A DNA stretch of 64,000 nucleotides, from assembly GCA_023055355.1 (NCBI GenBank), contig JALJCS010000009.1, positions 47,646,501 through 47,710,500 of the forward strand. The letters are read 5' to 3'. This DNA comes from Agelaius tricolor (Eukaryota; Chordata; Aves; Passeriformes; Icteridae). Positions 12,846 to 27,806 of this stretch are shown here, in pieces (positions within the stretch are counted from its first letter, which is position 1; each line of letters opens with the position of its first letter). The translations under genes and the position numbers were made by a program. The notes beneath the pieces are model-generated. The model was not told where the DNA came from. It saw only the letters and a program-made list of their open reading frames with translations, and ran no database searches.

Positions 12846-15800
12846 ACCAGGACAGTCCTGTTGTGCCCTAGAGCATCGATCGGAGAGCTCACATCTTGAA
12901 ATAGTTGAGAGCTGGCAGCAGGCCACCCATGCAAAGGCTGAGATGGCAGCTGCCCAACAAACAGGCCTAGTTACCTACTAAAGGTGGTCTGTAACTAAAG
13001 GGGAGCAGAAATTACACTGGAAACTTTCCGAGAGCACTTTAAAGTGGTCGATCTGAGGCTGGCCCTGCCCACTGGAATTGGGCCTTCGCCGAAGGCCTCG
13101 CTGCGCTAGGCCGGGTTTAGTCCAGAACAAACAGCGCTGGGTGCATTCTGTGTGGGCTGGGAGAAATGTTTTCTCACTGATATTTATGTGGCATGCTAAG
13201 ATCTGACAGCCATCCAGAGGGGGGTTTGGGGCCAATATTTCATTTTAAATACAGGCTGCACACAGAGGAAGGAAAGCAACGTGCAATGGCATTGCTTGTG
13301 AGGGGTGATGGGAGGGGCAGAGCTGAGACAGGCTCCGTATGGCCAAGCAGAGATAGAGGTTGTTTCGACAGGAATTTGAGCTATGAAAGGATTTAAGGGG
13401 AAATTACCAACCAGTCTGGCATTCAGATGCCAAAATACACAGGCAGACTTGGCTGCACAGGCACGCTGTAATGCTCCTCAGCTTGGTTTCAAAGGGAGAA
13501 GGGAAGCAGCAGGACCTGGTGTGGAAACCTCAGCCTCTCCATGCACGCAGGGAATAAAAAATCTCAATCACCACCCCTTTGCTGAGATCAAATCAAACTC
13601 TGAAGAATTGTACGTGAAGAACTTTTCCTTCAGAGAACAGAAGAAAGAAGCAAAGGATGCTTTGCTTCCCACTCCATCAGAGTATTTTGTATTTTGGGAT
13701 GAGTTTATTGTGCATTTTTGGCTATTTTTTCCCCCCAAAATAGGCCTGGTAGAGATGAAGCCAGAACCCAAGGCAAGTTGTGATGTTGCTGAGGAAGAGG
13801 TCTGCCTCCAGAAGGTCTTTGCCTGCCTCTGCCTGCTCAAGGCTTTCCCAGTATGGCCCCAGACTCAAGCTCCTCTTCCCCAGAGCCCACATCTTCTAGC
13901 CCCGGAGCCATTTCCTTTGGCTGCATTCATAATGGGTATTTAAATCATCACCTGGTTTGCTTTCAGAGTTGGTCAGGTTTCTAGAAGTATGGAAAAGAGG
14001 ATGTCTAATACCAAGTAGATTAGGGGGGAAAAACCACATCAGAAAAAAAAAGAGAAATTAGGAGGTGTAGTTACTTCTCATTTACAACTACAAAAGAGAA
14101 AAAGAAGGGGAAAGCTCCAAGAAGGAACAGTATCTATGAACTGTATCTCTTCTCTCTTGAATCTGGATGTAAGCCATAACCAGGCAGTGTCCAAAAACTT
14201 TGGAAAACTCAGGGAGTTAATTTAGATCTCACAGAACTCAATATCTTGGGCTAAGCTTTAAAATATAAAGCAGAACAGCTAAAATAAGCGAATAGAGCAG
14301 CAACAGAGGAAAAAATACTTTCATTTTCAATTAGATACAGCAAGGAGGGAAAATAAACTAAGAAGAGAGCCCAGATGGTTTAAGATCATTTCATATAAGG
14401 CTAAATGTAACAGATAAATATAAGGAAAAAAATTTGATTCCAAAAGGATAAATATGGATTTCCATTAAAAGCAGTAGCTGAAGAATTCATAGCCCATTTT
14501 TATGAGAAGGTGGATATTGTTACTAAAAACCTGCAGCTCAGACAAGTCTAACATTTTAAGCCTTTTTAAAGCCTAGTTAACTTATTTAATTAGATATTCC
14601 ATGAGGCTCCTGCTCCTGCATGTAAGCAATGGTAGCTGCTGTATACATTACAATCCTGAAGGGGTGGGAGTGAGTCAGTCACTCCTGATGTACCTCTCAA
14701 TGTAACAGTGGCTTTCAGAGCAAAGGGTTAGCAGGGAAAAATAGAATTTCTTTGTACACCTGCTCAGGCCAGGAAGATGCACCTCAGAGACAGAGGATTC
14801 TGGCATCAGCTTGATTAACAAGATTAACCCCAAGGGTTAAAAGAATAAGCCTGGGACTGGGGTGAGGCTCCCTGCTGGACGTGCATCATGACCAAGGGTT
14901 GCAAAAGGCTCCTTGAGGGACAATTTCTGTGCTGACCCCAGAAATTTGTGAGGATGAAGGGACAAATCCTGCCTGGGAGCCAGTCCTTGAGCAGGGCTGT
15001 GAGGCCAATTCACCTGACTTGGTCATGTGAGTAAATCATTTGGGACACAGCTCAAAGCACTGCAGGGAAGTAGCTGGAGGACCGCAAAAACTACATTGGT
15101 GTCTATATGGCAGCAGACAGAGGTTATTTTAGCAGTGTGAAATGTTTTCAGATTCCAACAGCATGCAAATAGTGCCAGAGTAATTTGCCAGTGACAATAA
15201 TGTGTGGTGTAATGCTGAGGATGAAAAGCCTTCAGCTGGGTTTGACCCAGTATAAACCATCCCCGGGTTCTACTCCAGTTGTTTGTAGTGTTTATCAACT
15301 ATATCTGGGCTTTTTATCTGGGTAGTATCCATCACTTGAATAGAGATAAATATTAAATTATGTCTACAATTAGATTGACACTTTAAAATGTAATTTTTAT
15401 TTCTAAATCATTCCAGTGAATTTGTAAATCCCATCCTTAAAGCTTTTGAAAAACATACTCTTTTTTCACTCTGCTATTTAACACCCGAGTGTGGCTCCAG
15501 CCAAAACCTGAAATCCCACGCAAGGCAGATTATGTTCAGCTCTCTGGCTGTCTGTGTATTTTCCTCTCCTATGTACCTTACAAGCCAAAGCCTGAATTTA
15601 GTCCTAAAAGCATATCCTGAGCATACACTCAGGAGACCACATTCAGGATCCTACCGCCCATCATACTGAACTGATGGATTCTACCAGGATTGGTAGTAAA
15701 ACCATCATTTCAAAAAAGGCTCTTTACTTAAAGACTTTTTTTCTTTTTTTTTCTTTTTTTTTTTTTTTTTTTTGTTTTAATGGTATAGTAGTTATGGCAA

Positions 15801-17708
15801 CTGCTTCCTGCCACCTCTGCTGCCAAAAGCCACAATCCATCCATGAAAAAGAGCTCCTCCATCCAAACAAATTTTTCAGTGGACAGCAGCATTCCCTGGC
15901 TGGAGCACACTCTTCCCTTCCCTTCTGCCAAACAAAATGTGTAACGAATGTGAGCTAAGAGTGAGGAATTAAGTGAACTCCTTACAAATGACTTTGTATT
16001 TTTACACATACATGCAAGAGACAAGAAATAAGAACACCTCTCAGGGAGACTTTAGCGGGAGAAAAGGGTAGTGAACCCCCAGGGCTGTTCAATGAAAGAA
16101 AATGTTTTCCTTTCTTAGAACACATTTGGAATTCAAACTCTTAAAAGTCTTGGCATAATACTAATTAAAAAATTGGTGGGTTATTTCCCCTTTTCCCTTA
16201 GTTTTATTCTACCTCCGAGGTCAGTGGTAGGATTTCTCAAGTCTGGGGTATTTCCTGCACAATGATCAAAGTTTGCTGTATGAATTTGAAAATAAAATGT
16301 TCCTATTCTTTGCTAGTCCCATAACTCTTGTTTCTGTGGGCAGTTCTTCCTGGTCTTGACACAAAGTAAGTCTTAAACTTCCTGTTTGACAACATGGTTT
16401 TAGAAAAGCTTTACAATTGCTTCTATAGGCTGTATTAATAACTATTATGTTCCCCCTCTAGGTGTAATTCCAATGCAGAGCTATGGAGATCTTGCTTGTC
16501 TTTGCCTTGCTTTGTGGGCTGCGACCTTTCACCACTCAGAACATAATTAGCACATTTTCCAGCAGATAGCTGGATGTTTTCATGCCCTCCTATTATGGGA
16601 AAACATTGTAACAGAGCACTGGAGCAAATAGTTCGATGCGCTGTTCTTTCAAGCCCCTGTGCAGCAAATGAATTTAAATTTACAAAAATGTCAAAAATGG
16701 AGGGAATCAAGAATGAGCAGCTGCTTATAAAGCAAGAAGTCTCTAAAATGGACTGAATTTTGAAGTTTTCTCAAAATGCACTACAACCATCATGATTCAA
16801 GTCCCTTGGAGATTTTTGGCTGCCTGTGAGAAGATAAGGCGTGGGTTCCAGGTCTAATTAGGCATTGCACGCATTGGGGTCATTAATGATTTCCAGCACA
16901 GTAGCTTCAGCCAATGAAATATTTTGCAAACAAATGGCAGAAGCACAGTGTGGGCACCCAAACACACATACAGTACACAAGCTGGAAATCATGGGAAATA
17001 GAAGGGAAGGTAACAGCAGAGACACAACTCCAATCCAAGTATTATCAGCTTTACTTCCAGGTTCAGCAACACATTGCAGCAACAGGAGAACTAGAAGAAA
17101 TGAGAAGGCAAAGCTCATACATACGATGCCATGAAATAATTGATGTTTGCATTTCCAAGGGTTGACTGATTAATTCATTGCTTGGATTTTTTCCCAAGTG
17201 AGTTATGCTGGGTTGATCCAGGCCTAGCCTAGCTAAAAGATAGTGCTGCCATTCAAAGCCTAATCCTAATGAAATGTCCCAAGTTCCCCTTAACTGTGAA
17301 GCTGAGCTGCAAGATTTCAGAATTTGTGTAGGCTCGCACAGGTCAAATGAAGTGGTGACAAATAGGCACCAGAAGATATTCTTCCCCCTATTTCCCTGCT
17401 GAAGCAACTGGAAGACATAAAAGTCATAATTATCCTGGTTTAAGTCACACAGTGAGCAGAACCACAGCCAGGAATGTACCGTGGGCTTCTAGGCTCCAAA
17501 ATAGTGATATAAAACAACTGTTCCTCTGTTACCAGGATTTTTTACAGCTGCTTTCAGCATCAGGTTTACATTCGCAGTTATTTTTTCATTCCAGCCACCT
17601 CTTGCAGCTGCATCCACAGAAGCAGCTCCACACTGCAGACAGGAGCACTGGCTCTGCCTACAGAACCTTTAATTAGTCAAACCAGGTACCTTTGCTAATT
17701 GACAGAAA

Positions 17709-18245
17709 ATCCCAGAATCACTGAGGTGGGAAAAGACCTCCAAGACCATTGAGTCCAAGCTGTGTCTGATCCCCTCCTTGCCACCAGCCCAGAGCACTGA
17801 GTGCCTTCCTTGGACACCTCCAGGGATGGGGACTCCAAACCTCTCTGGGTAGCCCCTTCCAAGGCCTGACCAACCTTTCCATGTGGAAATTCCTACTGAT
17901 GTCCAACCTGGCCCAGCCTGAGGCCGTTCCCTCTGCTCCTGCCCCTGTTTCCTGGGAGCAGAGCCTGACCCCCCAGCTGTCCCCTCCTGGCAGGAGCTGT
18001 GCAGAGCCAGAAGGTCCCCCCTGAGCCTCCTTTGCTCCAGTCTGAGCCCCTTTCCAGCTCCCTCAGCTGTTCCTGGGGCTCCAGCCCCTTCCCAGCTCCA
18101 TTCCCTGCCCTGGTCACGCTCCAGCCCCTCCATGTCCTTCTTGCAGTGTGGGGCCCAGAACTGCCCAACTTGGTTTCTTCTGCAACTGACTGAGGCTGCA
18201 CTCAATCCCCTCATCAATATCATCAATAAAGATATTAAACAGCAC
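17709..18245 (-). mobile_element. CR1 LINE, 5'-truncated
   Basis: This is a roughly 540-base CR1 LINE copy in minus orientation. On the + strand it opens with the reverse complement of the CR1 3' end (AGAATCACTGAGGTGGGAAA, then GACCTCCAAGACCATTGAGTCC). It continues through the GC-rich 3' part of the reverse-transcriptase frame and breaks off around 18245. The minus-strand open frame across it (17669-18226) is the relic of the element's coding part and is not a host gene. No intact reverse transcriptase remains. 5' truncation is usual for CR1 in birds. Confidence 0.85.
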
Positions 18246-21200
18246 TGAAGATATCAACCAGGACTGAAAATCAGGCACCTAAGAGGTACAAGGCTTGTGG
18301 CTTTTGCCCCTGACCTTAGGATCAAATGAATAGTGACCCATAGGCTCTTGCTTCTCCCCAGTGGTCTAGAGCCTTATAGATGGGAAATCTCCCTTTGCCC
18401 ACACAAATCCATCCCTGGGCTCAGATTGCTCTACAAGCTGCATTATGGAACAATGGCTATCTTTTCTGGGAGTAGATCTGTGAAGACAAACACTGCTGTC
18501 ATAATTTATTCCAGTGGCATGCTGTCTGCCAAGGCTGCATTACACTGTTCCTCTTATTTATTTATTTTTTAAAGCCTAAATATATAAAATTGTTGCAACT
18601 GTTTAATGGACTTTCAAGAATGTAAAAAAAAATATTTTGACACTGGGGAAGGGATTTCTCCCAAGACTTTTGGATGTGCCTCTGAACAGTGTTTATAAGT
18701 ACCTTTTGGATTCAGCAGGGAGAGAATGGGAACTTCACTCAAGCTCTTCTTTTCAGCCTGCAGTGGATGTCCATAGTGGGTCAGCTGGACTGCACATTCC
18801 AAATGTCTGCTCCTTTTCAGTGACAAAGGGACATGGGGTTCACATGGAAACAGGCACAGTGCAGATGTCAGAGGCTGAGTGAGATGAATCTCCTTCCAGG
18901 TTTCAAAGGGCTCAAAGTGCTTGGGAGCAGTATCCTGTTTCCAAAGAGTTTTCAAGTAAGAATTCCATTCCAAATGGCCATAATTCTTTCCAAAAATTGA
19001 CTGGATGAAGGCAGGTTTGTTCTGCAGCATTTTTTTTTCACTGAGCTACCATTGTGAGAATTAGTAATGTTCCAATTCAGCCTCTCTCCCTCCCTATCAT
19101 CCCTCCCCTTGACGTCCTCCAGCTCTTACTTCACTGCAAAGTTATCTTCAAGCCCAAAGTAAGAAACTGTACCTCCTCTCTGCTATAGAAAATATCTGCA
19201 GTGCATTCAAATCCCCTCAGAACATGAAGGTTGCAATGACTGTCAGAAAAATGCTTTGCTCACCTTCCCCTGCCCAAAATATATTCCTGCAGAGTGACCT
19301 AGTTTATATGCTGTGACTTCTTTCAAGATTTTTTAAAAATTAAAATATTAAGTTGTTTAAAATCAAATTAGGAAGGCCTTGGAGAGATGCACAAGTATTT
19401 GCTTCACTTGGCCCTGATACACAACATTGAAATTGTAACTACAGAGCTTTTAGAGTCAATTCTTGAATTACATATTTGCAGTGGTTATTAGAACTCAGTA
19501 TCCCTATTGCACATCCAATATTGGCAAGCCTTTAGCTTCAAGGAGCTGGGACTGTGAGGTCCAAAATGTGGCCATGAAACACACAGGGGCTTTGACTGCT
19601 CTGCATTGTGAAGACTCTCTTGGTGAGGAACTCTTGTTGCTGTGCTACCAGCACAAAGGGAACCCAGCTCCTCACCCATTTGCTGTGTGTGTATTTCCAC
19701 TGTCTCTCCTCTTTTGCCTTCTTTACTCCATGGTGAATAAATGTAATTGAGCCAGCAGCTGCTTTCATGTCTGTGCAGTTTTTCTGCAGGTGGCACTCAG
19801 TTCTCTTGAATGCGCTCCCGTTCATTCCCTGAAGAAAACCCCAACATCCAAACTTCTTATTTTGATTATAACCAAATAGTTAGGCAGTAAAAAAGGCAGA
19901 AGTGAGTGAATTACTGAACTCATGGAGGGGACAAGCTTTGGAGCAACTGGTGCAAATTTTTGTGTCTGGTTCCTGGGAAGCATCTTTTCATCCTCCTACT
20001 TTAGCTGCAGTTTTACAGGCAACCACATTCAAAAGAGGAGCCTCATAAAAAGGGGAGTCAAATATTTGTGGAAGGTGTTGGATCTCTCAACTTCTTTTGC
20101 TACCCAAATGATTTCTGCTCCAAGCAAAGGTGGTGCTCAGTGTTCTTTCATTTGTATCGTTTATTATTAACATGTATTTGATTAAAATCATGAAACTGAA
20201 GTAATTATAGAAAATTACTCCCACAGGATGTGAGGATTCCTCCTCTAGCATTTTCTGTGAACACTCTCATCTTTATGGTTTGGTATAAATTAGAGGCCAC
20301 TTCTTGAGTGTTTAGAGGTTATAAATATGAAAGGGGTGGTTTTTTTCCTCCTTCAACTATTACATCATAAAATGACAAGTGACTAGCAAAAACATATCTT
20401 GTTCTTCCTACTGCAGAAATAAGCTAATATAAAAATCAAAATAATCAGCCCTACCCATTCAAAAAGGGAGTGACAATCAGCCCCTTGCTAACACCTGTCA
20501 TTCCATGTAGCTCCACAGCCTTTGGTGGGATGGCTCCACATTGCACCCACATAAATAAAAATACCTTGGGCCCAATAACCACAGATTTATAAAGGTCGAT
20601 GTACAGCTTCTAAAGAAACAAATATTTTAAGTGCAGTGCCTAATTCCTGAGTAATTTTAACCCATTTTCACAGCTCACCAAATGTCACATTGTCATGTTT
20701 ACAAAGACATGAATGCTTTCATGTGGGTCTAGGGAAGTCATATTTGCAGTGCAAAGTTTACCTGCTTACATAAAAGTCTCCCCAATTTTCCTGTTGGTGT
20801 AACATAGAATTATCTAAAACGATTCCTACTTTTGCACACAAAATTACAGAATTAAGCTAGTGAGCTATTTCTGAGTATTATTAGCAAATTGTGTGTGTGT
20901 GAGTGCCTGTGAGCAGGACTAAAGGTTTTTTAGTGCCATCTTTTGGGTGGTCCTAATACTACAGAACAGCTTGATCAATGCAATTAAAGATTTGCCACCA
21001 TTTCTGTGCCTAGGAAGCCACGTGTTACTTGTTTCTAGAGAGTATGGGGATGATACAAACTCAGTGGGAGCAGGAATTGCTGAGAGTGTTTCCATGCTGC
21101 ATAAAAAACCACCCCCTCCAGCCCTTTCTTAGCACACAAATCCCCAAATCCCCAGCAGCAAAATATTTTCCTGTTTAGAAACACTGGGTTTTTTCCAGCT

Positions 21201-24200
21201 TTGGCCAATGTTCATGCTATTTTATAACATAATTATCCATGTATTCAGTCACACCCTATAGCACCAAATTTCCTTCTCCTGCCTCTCAACATAAGACTGA
21301 CAATAAACTCACTAATGTAATTGTTTCCTTTAGTCTTTATTCAATATTCCTTGCTGGCCCTAAAAGTAGATCCATGTCAAAATCAGACAAAACCCAAGAA
21401 TTCAACACTCTAATTTAACACCTGCTCTGACAACACAGAATTAAAAGTGCATATAAAATATTGCTCTCTACATGATAATTACAAAATCTAGTCATAAACC
21501 AATGGTTTTAATAGGCTTTTAAATAGGATTAGATTACAATGTCCCTTTGAAAAGGTTGGTGGTCAACTAATACCACCTTAGACAAGAAGAAATTGAGTGT
21601 ACTGAAGTAGGTAATGCTTTCCTTTTGCCTTAATGGGATGAGAGGGCTTTCTACCCCCACTCCTGGACAAATGAGACACTTCCCACAGCAAAGTCTCATT
21701 TCGCCTGCTGGGGATAGGACAGGGCTTGGAGGTAGCCGGGCTTTGGTGCCCCTGAGGAGCACAAAGAGCAGGTCAGGGTTTGTCCTGTGTTCCCTGACCC
21801 AAGGCAGCACACACGGAGCCAAATGAATTACTCATGTGTGGAGCAGCATTTATTTACAGCACTTGGCCCTGGAGTCTAGAACACCAGCTGATCCTTTTTG
21901 TGCTATCTGTGAGGGTTGAAACGACATACAGAGCAAAATTTTGGACAAGGCAGCCTCTCCAGCAAAATGCTGATGTCTGTAATTAAACTTATCTCTGTGT
22001 GGTAATGTTCCCCAGGCACTGCTTCCTGCTCCAAGTGCTTGTTGGAGGCTTTCTGGAAGTGTCAGAAGGTTTGCATTCCCCTGCTCTTGGATAATCAAAA
22101 CTGCTTGCAAATTTGTTTGGATGTTGAAACAAGTTCAGGCAGGGAGTTTATGCAAGGGTGGTTTGCAGCATTTTAGGAACATGGGTCTGGAAGCTGCTTC
22201 CTTCACCAGTGCATCCTTTCCTCTGCTGGGGTAGGAGGTAGATACACATAATTCAGCCCTAAAATTCACCAAATTCAACTTTACAGCTCTCTGTCTCCAT
22301 CCCTCCTGCTGGAAAACACATCTACACGTGTGCCCTCCCTGAAGCAGAAATCACGAGTTAATGTTGTCACTCCTTGCAGTTTCTGAGTGCCTGATGTCAT
22401 AGCTGGAGTGTTTATAGCCTTTCAATTTGTTTCCGACACCATGTTTGAGTTTGGATCCTTTTGAGGAGGTAAAAAGAGAATATTTTTCTTGGAGAGCTTT
22501 GAAATCCAAATTGCAAAGTTGGCAGGGCCCTCTCAGTTAAATTTGGGTTCACTTTTCTGCCTTATTAGCAATTTCTTTGCACAACCTATTTTAGCTGTGT
22601 ATTTACCATATAAAGCAAAGCCAGCTCAGCTGGCATCACTAGAATTATATAAATGTATGTTTTTATAAAGTGGAAAATTTTTACCTGTTTGCTAAAATAC
22701 CTGATGATGCTTTGGTTTTAAAAAGTGTGCTCTATGTGACAGCTGTGCATATTTGCACTGGAGCTGGGATTTTTATACCACACTCAGTTCATAAATGGTA
22801 TTGAGCAACAGCGTCTGAGATTTTTTTAAATAATCAAGAAAGGAAAAGTGGGTGAGGGAAGCTTGAAAACTGTGCTGATCTACTCTGGGACCTTGGAGGT
22901 CTCAGGGAAGGGGTTTCCCTGGATGGCTTGGAAGACACATAACATACAAGCAGAATGGTTATTGGAAAAATTGGAATAATTGGAATGTCTGCCTCAGAAG
23001 TGCAAGAAGTCTTCTCCAGTCCATATCCCCCATTAAATCCCACACTTCATGGGGACCCACCCTGCTCCTGCCAGTGCACCCCTGAGGATGAGCCCAGCAG
23101 CAGCCCCATGGCCTCAACCAGCACCTCCCTGAGCCCAAACTGCCCGGATCAGCCCCACAGAGGACTCTATGTCCTCTTCCCCTGCTTGCATTTCCCAAGG
23201 GACATGCAGATGTGCAGCTGAGGCAGCCAGAGCCAGCTGCAACCCAAAGAATTTGGGGTTGCCTCAGCTGTGTTCCCCACAGACCCAAACTGGGCACCAG
23301 ACCAGGCCTCTTTCCCAGCAGGAGAGGGCAGTGCCAGAGGGGAAGGGGACATGATATCCACCTCCCAGTCATGTCCATCTTATGGCCGTTAAGGATGGCT
23401 GAGCTTGGCAGGCAATTAAATTAATTATTCTGATTTAAAAAAAAAATCCCATGTGAAACAACACTGCGTCTTTCTGCCTGCAACATTTCAACAGCATATT
23501 TAAACACATTTGGAATTGAAACCTATAATCCTCTGATTAAACTGAAGGTGGAAAACAACTATGAGAGAATGAGTCAGAATACTGAGATTAGATAGAATAA
23601 TACTGGGAAAATATTTCCCCGTGCCTATTTTACCCCTTCCCTCTCTTCTTAGGGCTTTGCATAAGGGTTTGCATATCAAAGCAAGAGGAGAAATTGAGTG
23701 ATGCTGAATGGAAGTTACACAGTTTGTAAATTGACTTTTTGATGTTTGGTCTTATGCAGCAACAATGTTTCTTTCAGAAGACCTAAGAGCAACAAGAGTG
23801 TAAATACAGATTTAGTTTTCCTTGGTTTACTACTGTCTGTTTATTTCCTGCAGTGTCCATAGGATAAACTGACCTGGGGGATGGATGGGTGTTTTGTTTG
23901 AAAAGCCTCACGTCTTGTAGAAGACACTGCACATGCTTCCTCTCTATACCATTTGTAAACAGAGCATTTCAGCCAAGTTTTTATGAAGCTTTCGATCCTA
24001 TGAGGGGTTAGCAAGATGCTGGGAGTTAAGCCTGACTATAAATATTCCCAGGAGTGGGGCCTATGTGTCTGCTGAGTCCCCTTTGTTCCCGTTTGTGCCC
24101 CAGCTCCGTGTCCCATCGCAGCACAGGGGCTGCTCCTGGGGTGGAAGGTATTAGCAGTGGGAATTGCAGTTGTGCAAGAGGTTTTGTGCCACAGGGGCTC

Positions 24201-27200
24201 CCTGAGCTCAGCCAGGGAGACACAACCAGGCTTCTGCAGGGAGCTGGGACAGACAGAGAGAGCAAAACTCCCAAAAACAGGAGGGAGGCTCTGGCTGCCA
24301 CTGCTCAGCTCCTCTGCCCATAGCACCCACTTGGGCAGCCAGAGGTTTCCTCACCTCACACTTCTGTGGGGATGTGCCAGCCAAGGATAGCCAGGAAGGG
24401 GCAGCATCAACTCAAACCCGATGGAAACAGCTTGATCTATTTTATCAGCTCCCGGTGGTAGATTTTGTTTTTGCAAATCAGTGTGAAAGAGGAGCTCTCC
24501 TAAGCTTAGCACAGCCCTCCATTCTCCACCCTCCTGCACCACTTGAGAGCAAGGCAGAGGAGTCAGGAGTTAAGGGGGAAAAAATAAGGCAAGCAGGCAA
24601 CATCCTGTCTTTGCTCCTCACTATCCCACTCTAATTGGCAGTAAAATAAATTAACTTTCCCCAAGGTAACTCTGCCTTGCTTATGACAGTAACGGGTAAT
24701 TTAGCTCCCTGCCTTTATCTCAATTCATGAGCTTTTCCATCTTATTTTCATCCTCCTGTTCTGCTAAGGAGGAATGAGAGATCAGCTGACATCCAGCCCA
24801 CTATGACATACTGCAGTTCTTTATCTAAGATCAGTGTTACAACCTTTTATTTCTCTCATTTCTTTGATAAAATGGAAATATCAAGCATCCCAATGTGTCA
24901 GCCACATTATGTGATGATGTCTTGCCTCCAGTTCAGCTGACCTTGTGATTAAAACAGTGATGACAGAGAGAAATTATGTGGATTTAGGGAGACCTAAATC
25001 CAGGATTTAGGAAGACCTTTTTGGAGTTTGTTCCATCCCAAGACACCTAAACAAGTCTTACTGACTTACATGCCCTTCTAACTGATGGCAAACAAAGATT
25101 TCCCATTCACTTCACCCCCAACATTAAAAGAGAAGCAAAACTTAATCTGAAATTAGAGCCTAACATTAGGAAACAAGCAGAAAAAAACCAAGAGGTAACC
25201 ATCTCATGTCCTGTTCCAAATGTGCATAAAATTTGCCAAAAAGCAAGAACCAATCGGCAACATCATAAGCCCTGTCCTGAAAATTCTGGCAGAGCTACAG
25301 GTTCTGCAAATGTCTAAGAACTGCATTGATGTAACAGAGGTATTTTTTCTTCTTGCTAAAAAATTGCTAAATCCCTTTGTACCTCAGGTTTTTACCTGTT
25401 AAAGAAGGAAAAGCTCTCTAGGGGAATTTAAGAGATAGTCATTAGTGCAGTGAGTTGCTCATTTGAGCCCCATCCCTACAAACCAAGAGGAAAGCCCATC
25501 CAAGCTTTTAGCACAACATGGATTAGATGAGTCTAAGCATGTATATAAATTGTTTGGAGAGTGGAGAGTGGTTAATCACTTTCCTTAAAGGTTTGTGCCC
25601 TTTGTTAAATATACTCACTGCCAATCAACTTTTGATTACCCAGCATAACAGGGAGGAAGGGTGGGAGAAGAGGGGATGAGCCAGGGCGAGGGAACTGATG
25701 TTTAACTCCACTGAAAATGTTTGCTGCTAATGTTCAAATTTCTTGACACTTTTTATAAGCTGTATCATCAGCATTATATGAGTTGTGGTCAGAAAGAATG
25801 ACCCAGCACATTCAGGACAATATGGAAATCCTAGTGGACAGTGGCTTTGAAATCTTAAAGGTAAAAAATTATTAATAGGTGCAGGGATGAGTTTTCATTA
25901 GGAGGAATTCCATGGGAACTGTATCATGTCTTGCAGTGCTTGTGAAATCCTCTGTCCACAGCACAGGAGAAAGTGAGGGATCTGTTGAAATCCCAGTGTG
26001 ATAAAAATATCAAAATGTCAGTGGAGCTCAGGGCACTATGAATGTGCTCCTTGCCATTTGCCAAGGGACTCTGGAGCCATTGTTAAAGCTGTACTTAACT
26101 TCTGAAACACTTTTAAAGCAGATATGCCACAATGAAGCATTTTGCTTTGCCTGATTGCTTTTATTTGATCTCTGGCAGTTATTTTGACCATGAAAATTCA
26201 GATTTAGGTCAGCTGTTTGCAAGATATTTAGAAGGTGGCGAAAATTCTTCAGTGGGAACACTTCTACTACCAGAAAGTGAGACACAAAGTCAGATCTCAA
26301 CAGTCTTTTAAACCACTTGTTGTGGATTTCTGCAGGGTATGGACAGGTCTGAATTCACATTCTCATGCAAACCTTCTTCTTTTTAAATAGCAAAATATTT
26401 GACTCACGCAGCCAGAAGTGTCAGTCCAAGTTCCTGTTGAATCCCATTTTGATGAAAGTTTATAAGGGAAAGTAGAAAGAATTAGGAGCAGATCATTTTG
26501 AGTGCACACAGGCCAACATGCGCTGTTTAGCAATAAAATTTGGAGGCTGCCCAAATTTCTGCATCAATTTTTTTTAAAGCAACTTTGATAATCAGTAATG
26601 TAAAAGCAGAAATGACAGAGAAACACATCACCACATTAAATCCCATTATTCTCCTCCAAAATACAAATGTGTACTTCTCCCTAAAGTCATGATGGATATT
26701 GTTTTGCTTTTTCCCATTTCTGCTGATTATCAAAACAGGCAAAATTAGAGGTTTTCTCTCTTAACGTTCTTACCCTACAAAAAAAAAACACCAACGGTTA
26801 ATGACCTCAAAATGAACAATAAATGGAAATATATAAATTAATCACACAAAACACAAAGACATCACAGAGAAACAATCTCCAGAAATACTCTTGGAAGTGT
26901 TTTTCAGAGAACTTTTTCTACAGCATCAGGTCTTTTATCCCCTATTCAATGGGCCTAATGTGCCATCTGCTGTTTTAATTCTAATTTAATTTTAATTATA
27001 GAAGTTTTTGAAAGAAGCAATCATTCTGCAGCACTGAAACAAATAAGGTTGGGATGGTTGTTTGTGTTGCCTTTTTTTTTTTAATTTTGGAAGCAGCCAT
27101 TATTGCAAACAGTAGTGAAGAAATTAAAGCTTCAGCATTGTTAATCCTGCTCAGAGACCGACAGCACTTGGGTCTGAGCCATAAACTGTTCTTGCAGAGC

Positions 27201-27237
27201 AAAAGACGACGATCTGACCCAAAAACGATGATGTGGT

Positions 27238-27252
27238 GGCGCTATCTGGTGG
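27238..27252 (-). promoter_or_regulatory. CTCF-type binding motif
   Basis: The + strand reads GGCGCTATCTGGTGG. Its reverse complement CCACCAGATAGCGCC fits the CTCF core CCASYAGRKGGCRSY with one mismatch. It lies about 2.4 kb before the probable ADAMTS1 start site. Motif match only; occupancy is not shown. Confidence 0.5.
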
Positions 27253-27806
27253 CTTAATTGGCATTACACTGTCTTGTAATCCTGACAGGATGTGCTTTCT
27301 TCCTCCAAGCAGTAGCACTTTCTTTAAAAAGACCAATTTTATGCCTTTTCTAGGTCTTTATCTACGTGAAATCCTGAGAAAGGTCAGTGTGTTTCTTTCC
27401 AAGTCTTGATTCACACAAACTGTGATTGGAGCTGGCCCAGATTTGGTACAATACAGATTAAAAATACTTATACAGAGGTTTCAGTGCCCTGAATAATCCA
27501 GCTAAACTCACGGGGGTTGTTCACAGGAAGCAATTTAAGAACTTACAAGATGATCCAGGTGGTGATCCAGGTGTGACAGGCAGCAAACCCGTTGTAAAAA
27601 TTCCTTCCCAACACGATTTGTGTTCAGGTAGTGCAATAGAACAGCTGAGTTCTCTGCTAAAACACTTCCCTGGATGTTACCTAAAGGCCAGGAAAACTTC
27701 TGGCCTAATGAGGGAACTGTAAAGCTCCCTGCTAAAATGTAAGCCTTTCCACCAGGAAAGCTGGGAGACGAACCATGGAACTCTCGCATAACAATTTTTA
27801 TAGGCG

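Noticed and set aside
13383..13943. 186-codon + strand open frame
   Set aside because: Composition is ordinary translated intergenic DNA. There is no motif, no codon bias and no splice context.
17669..18226. 185-codon minus-strand open frame
   Set aside because: It is the decayed coding part of a 5'-truncated CR1 LINE and not a host gene.
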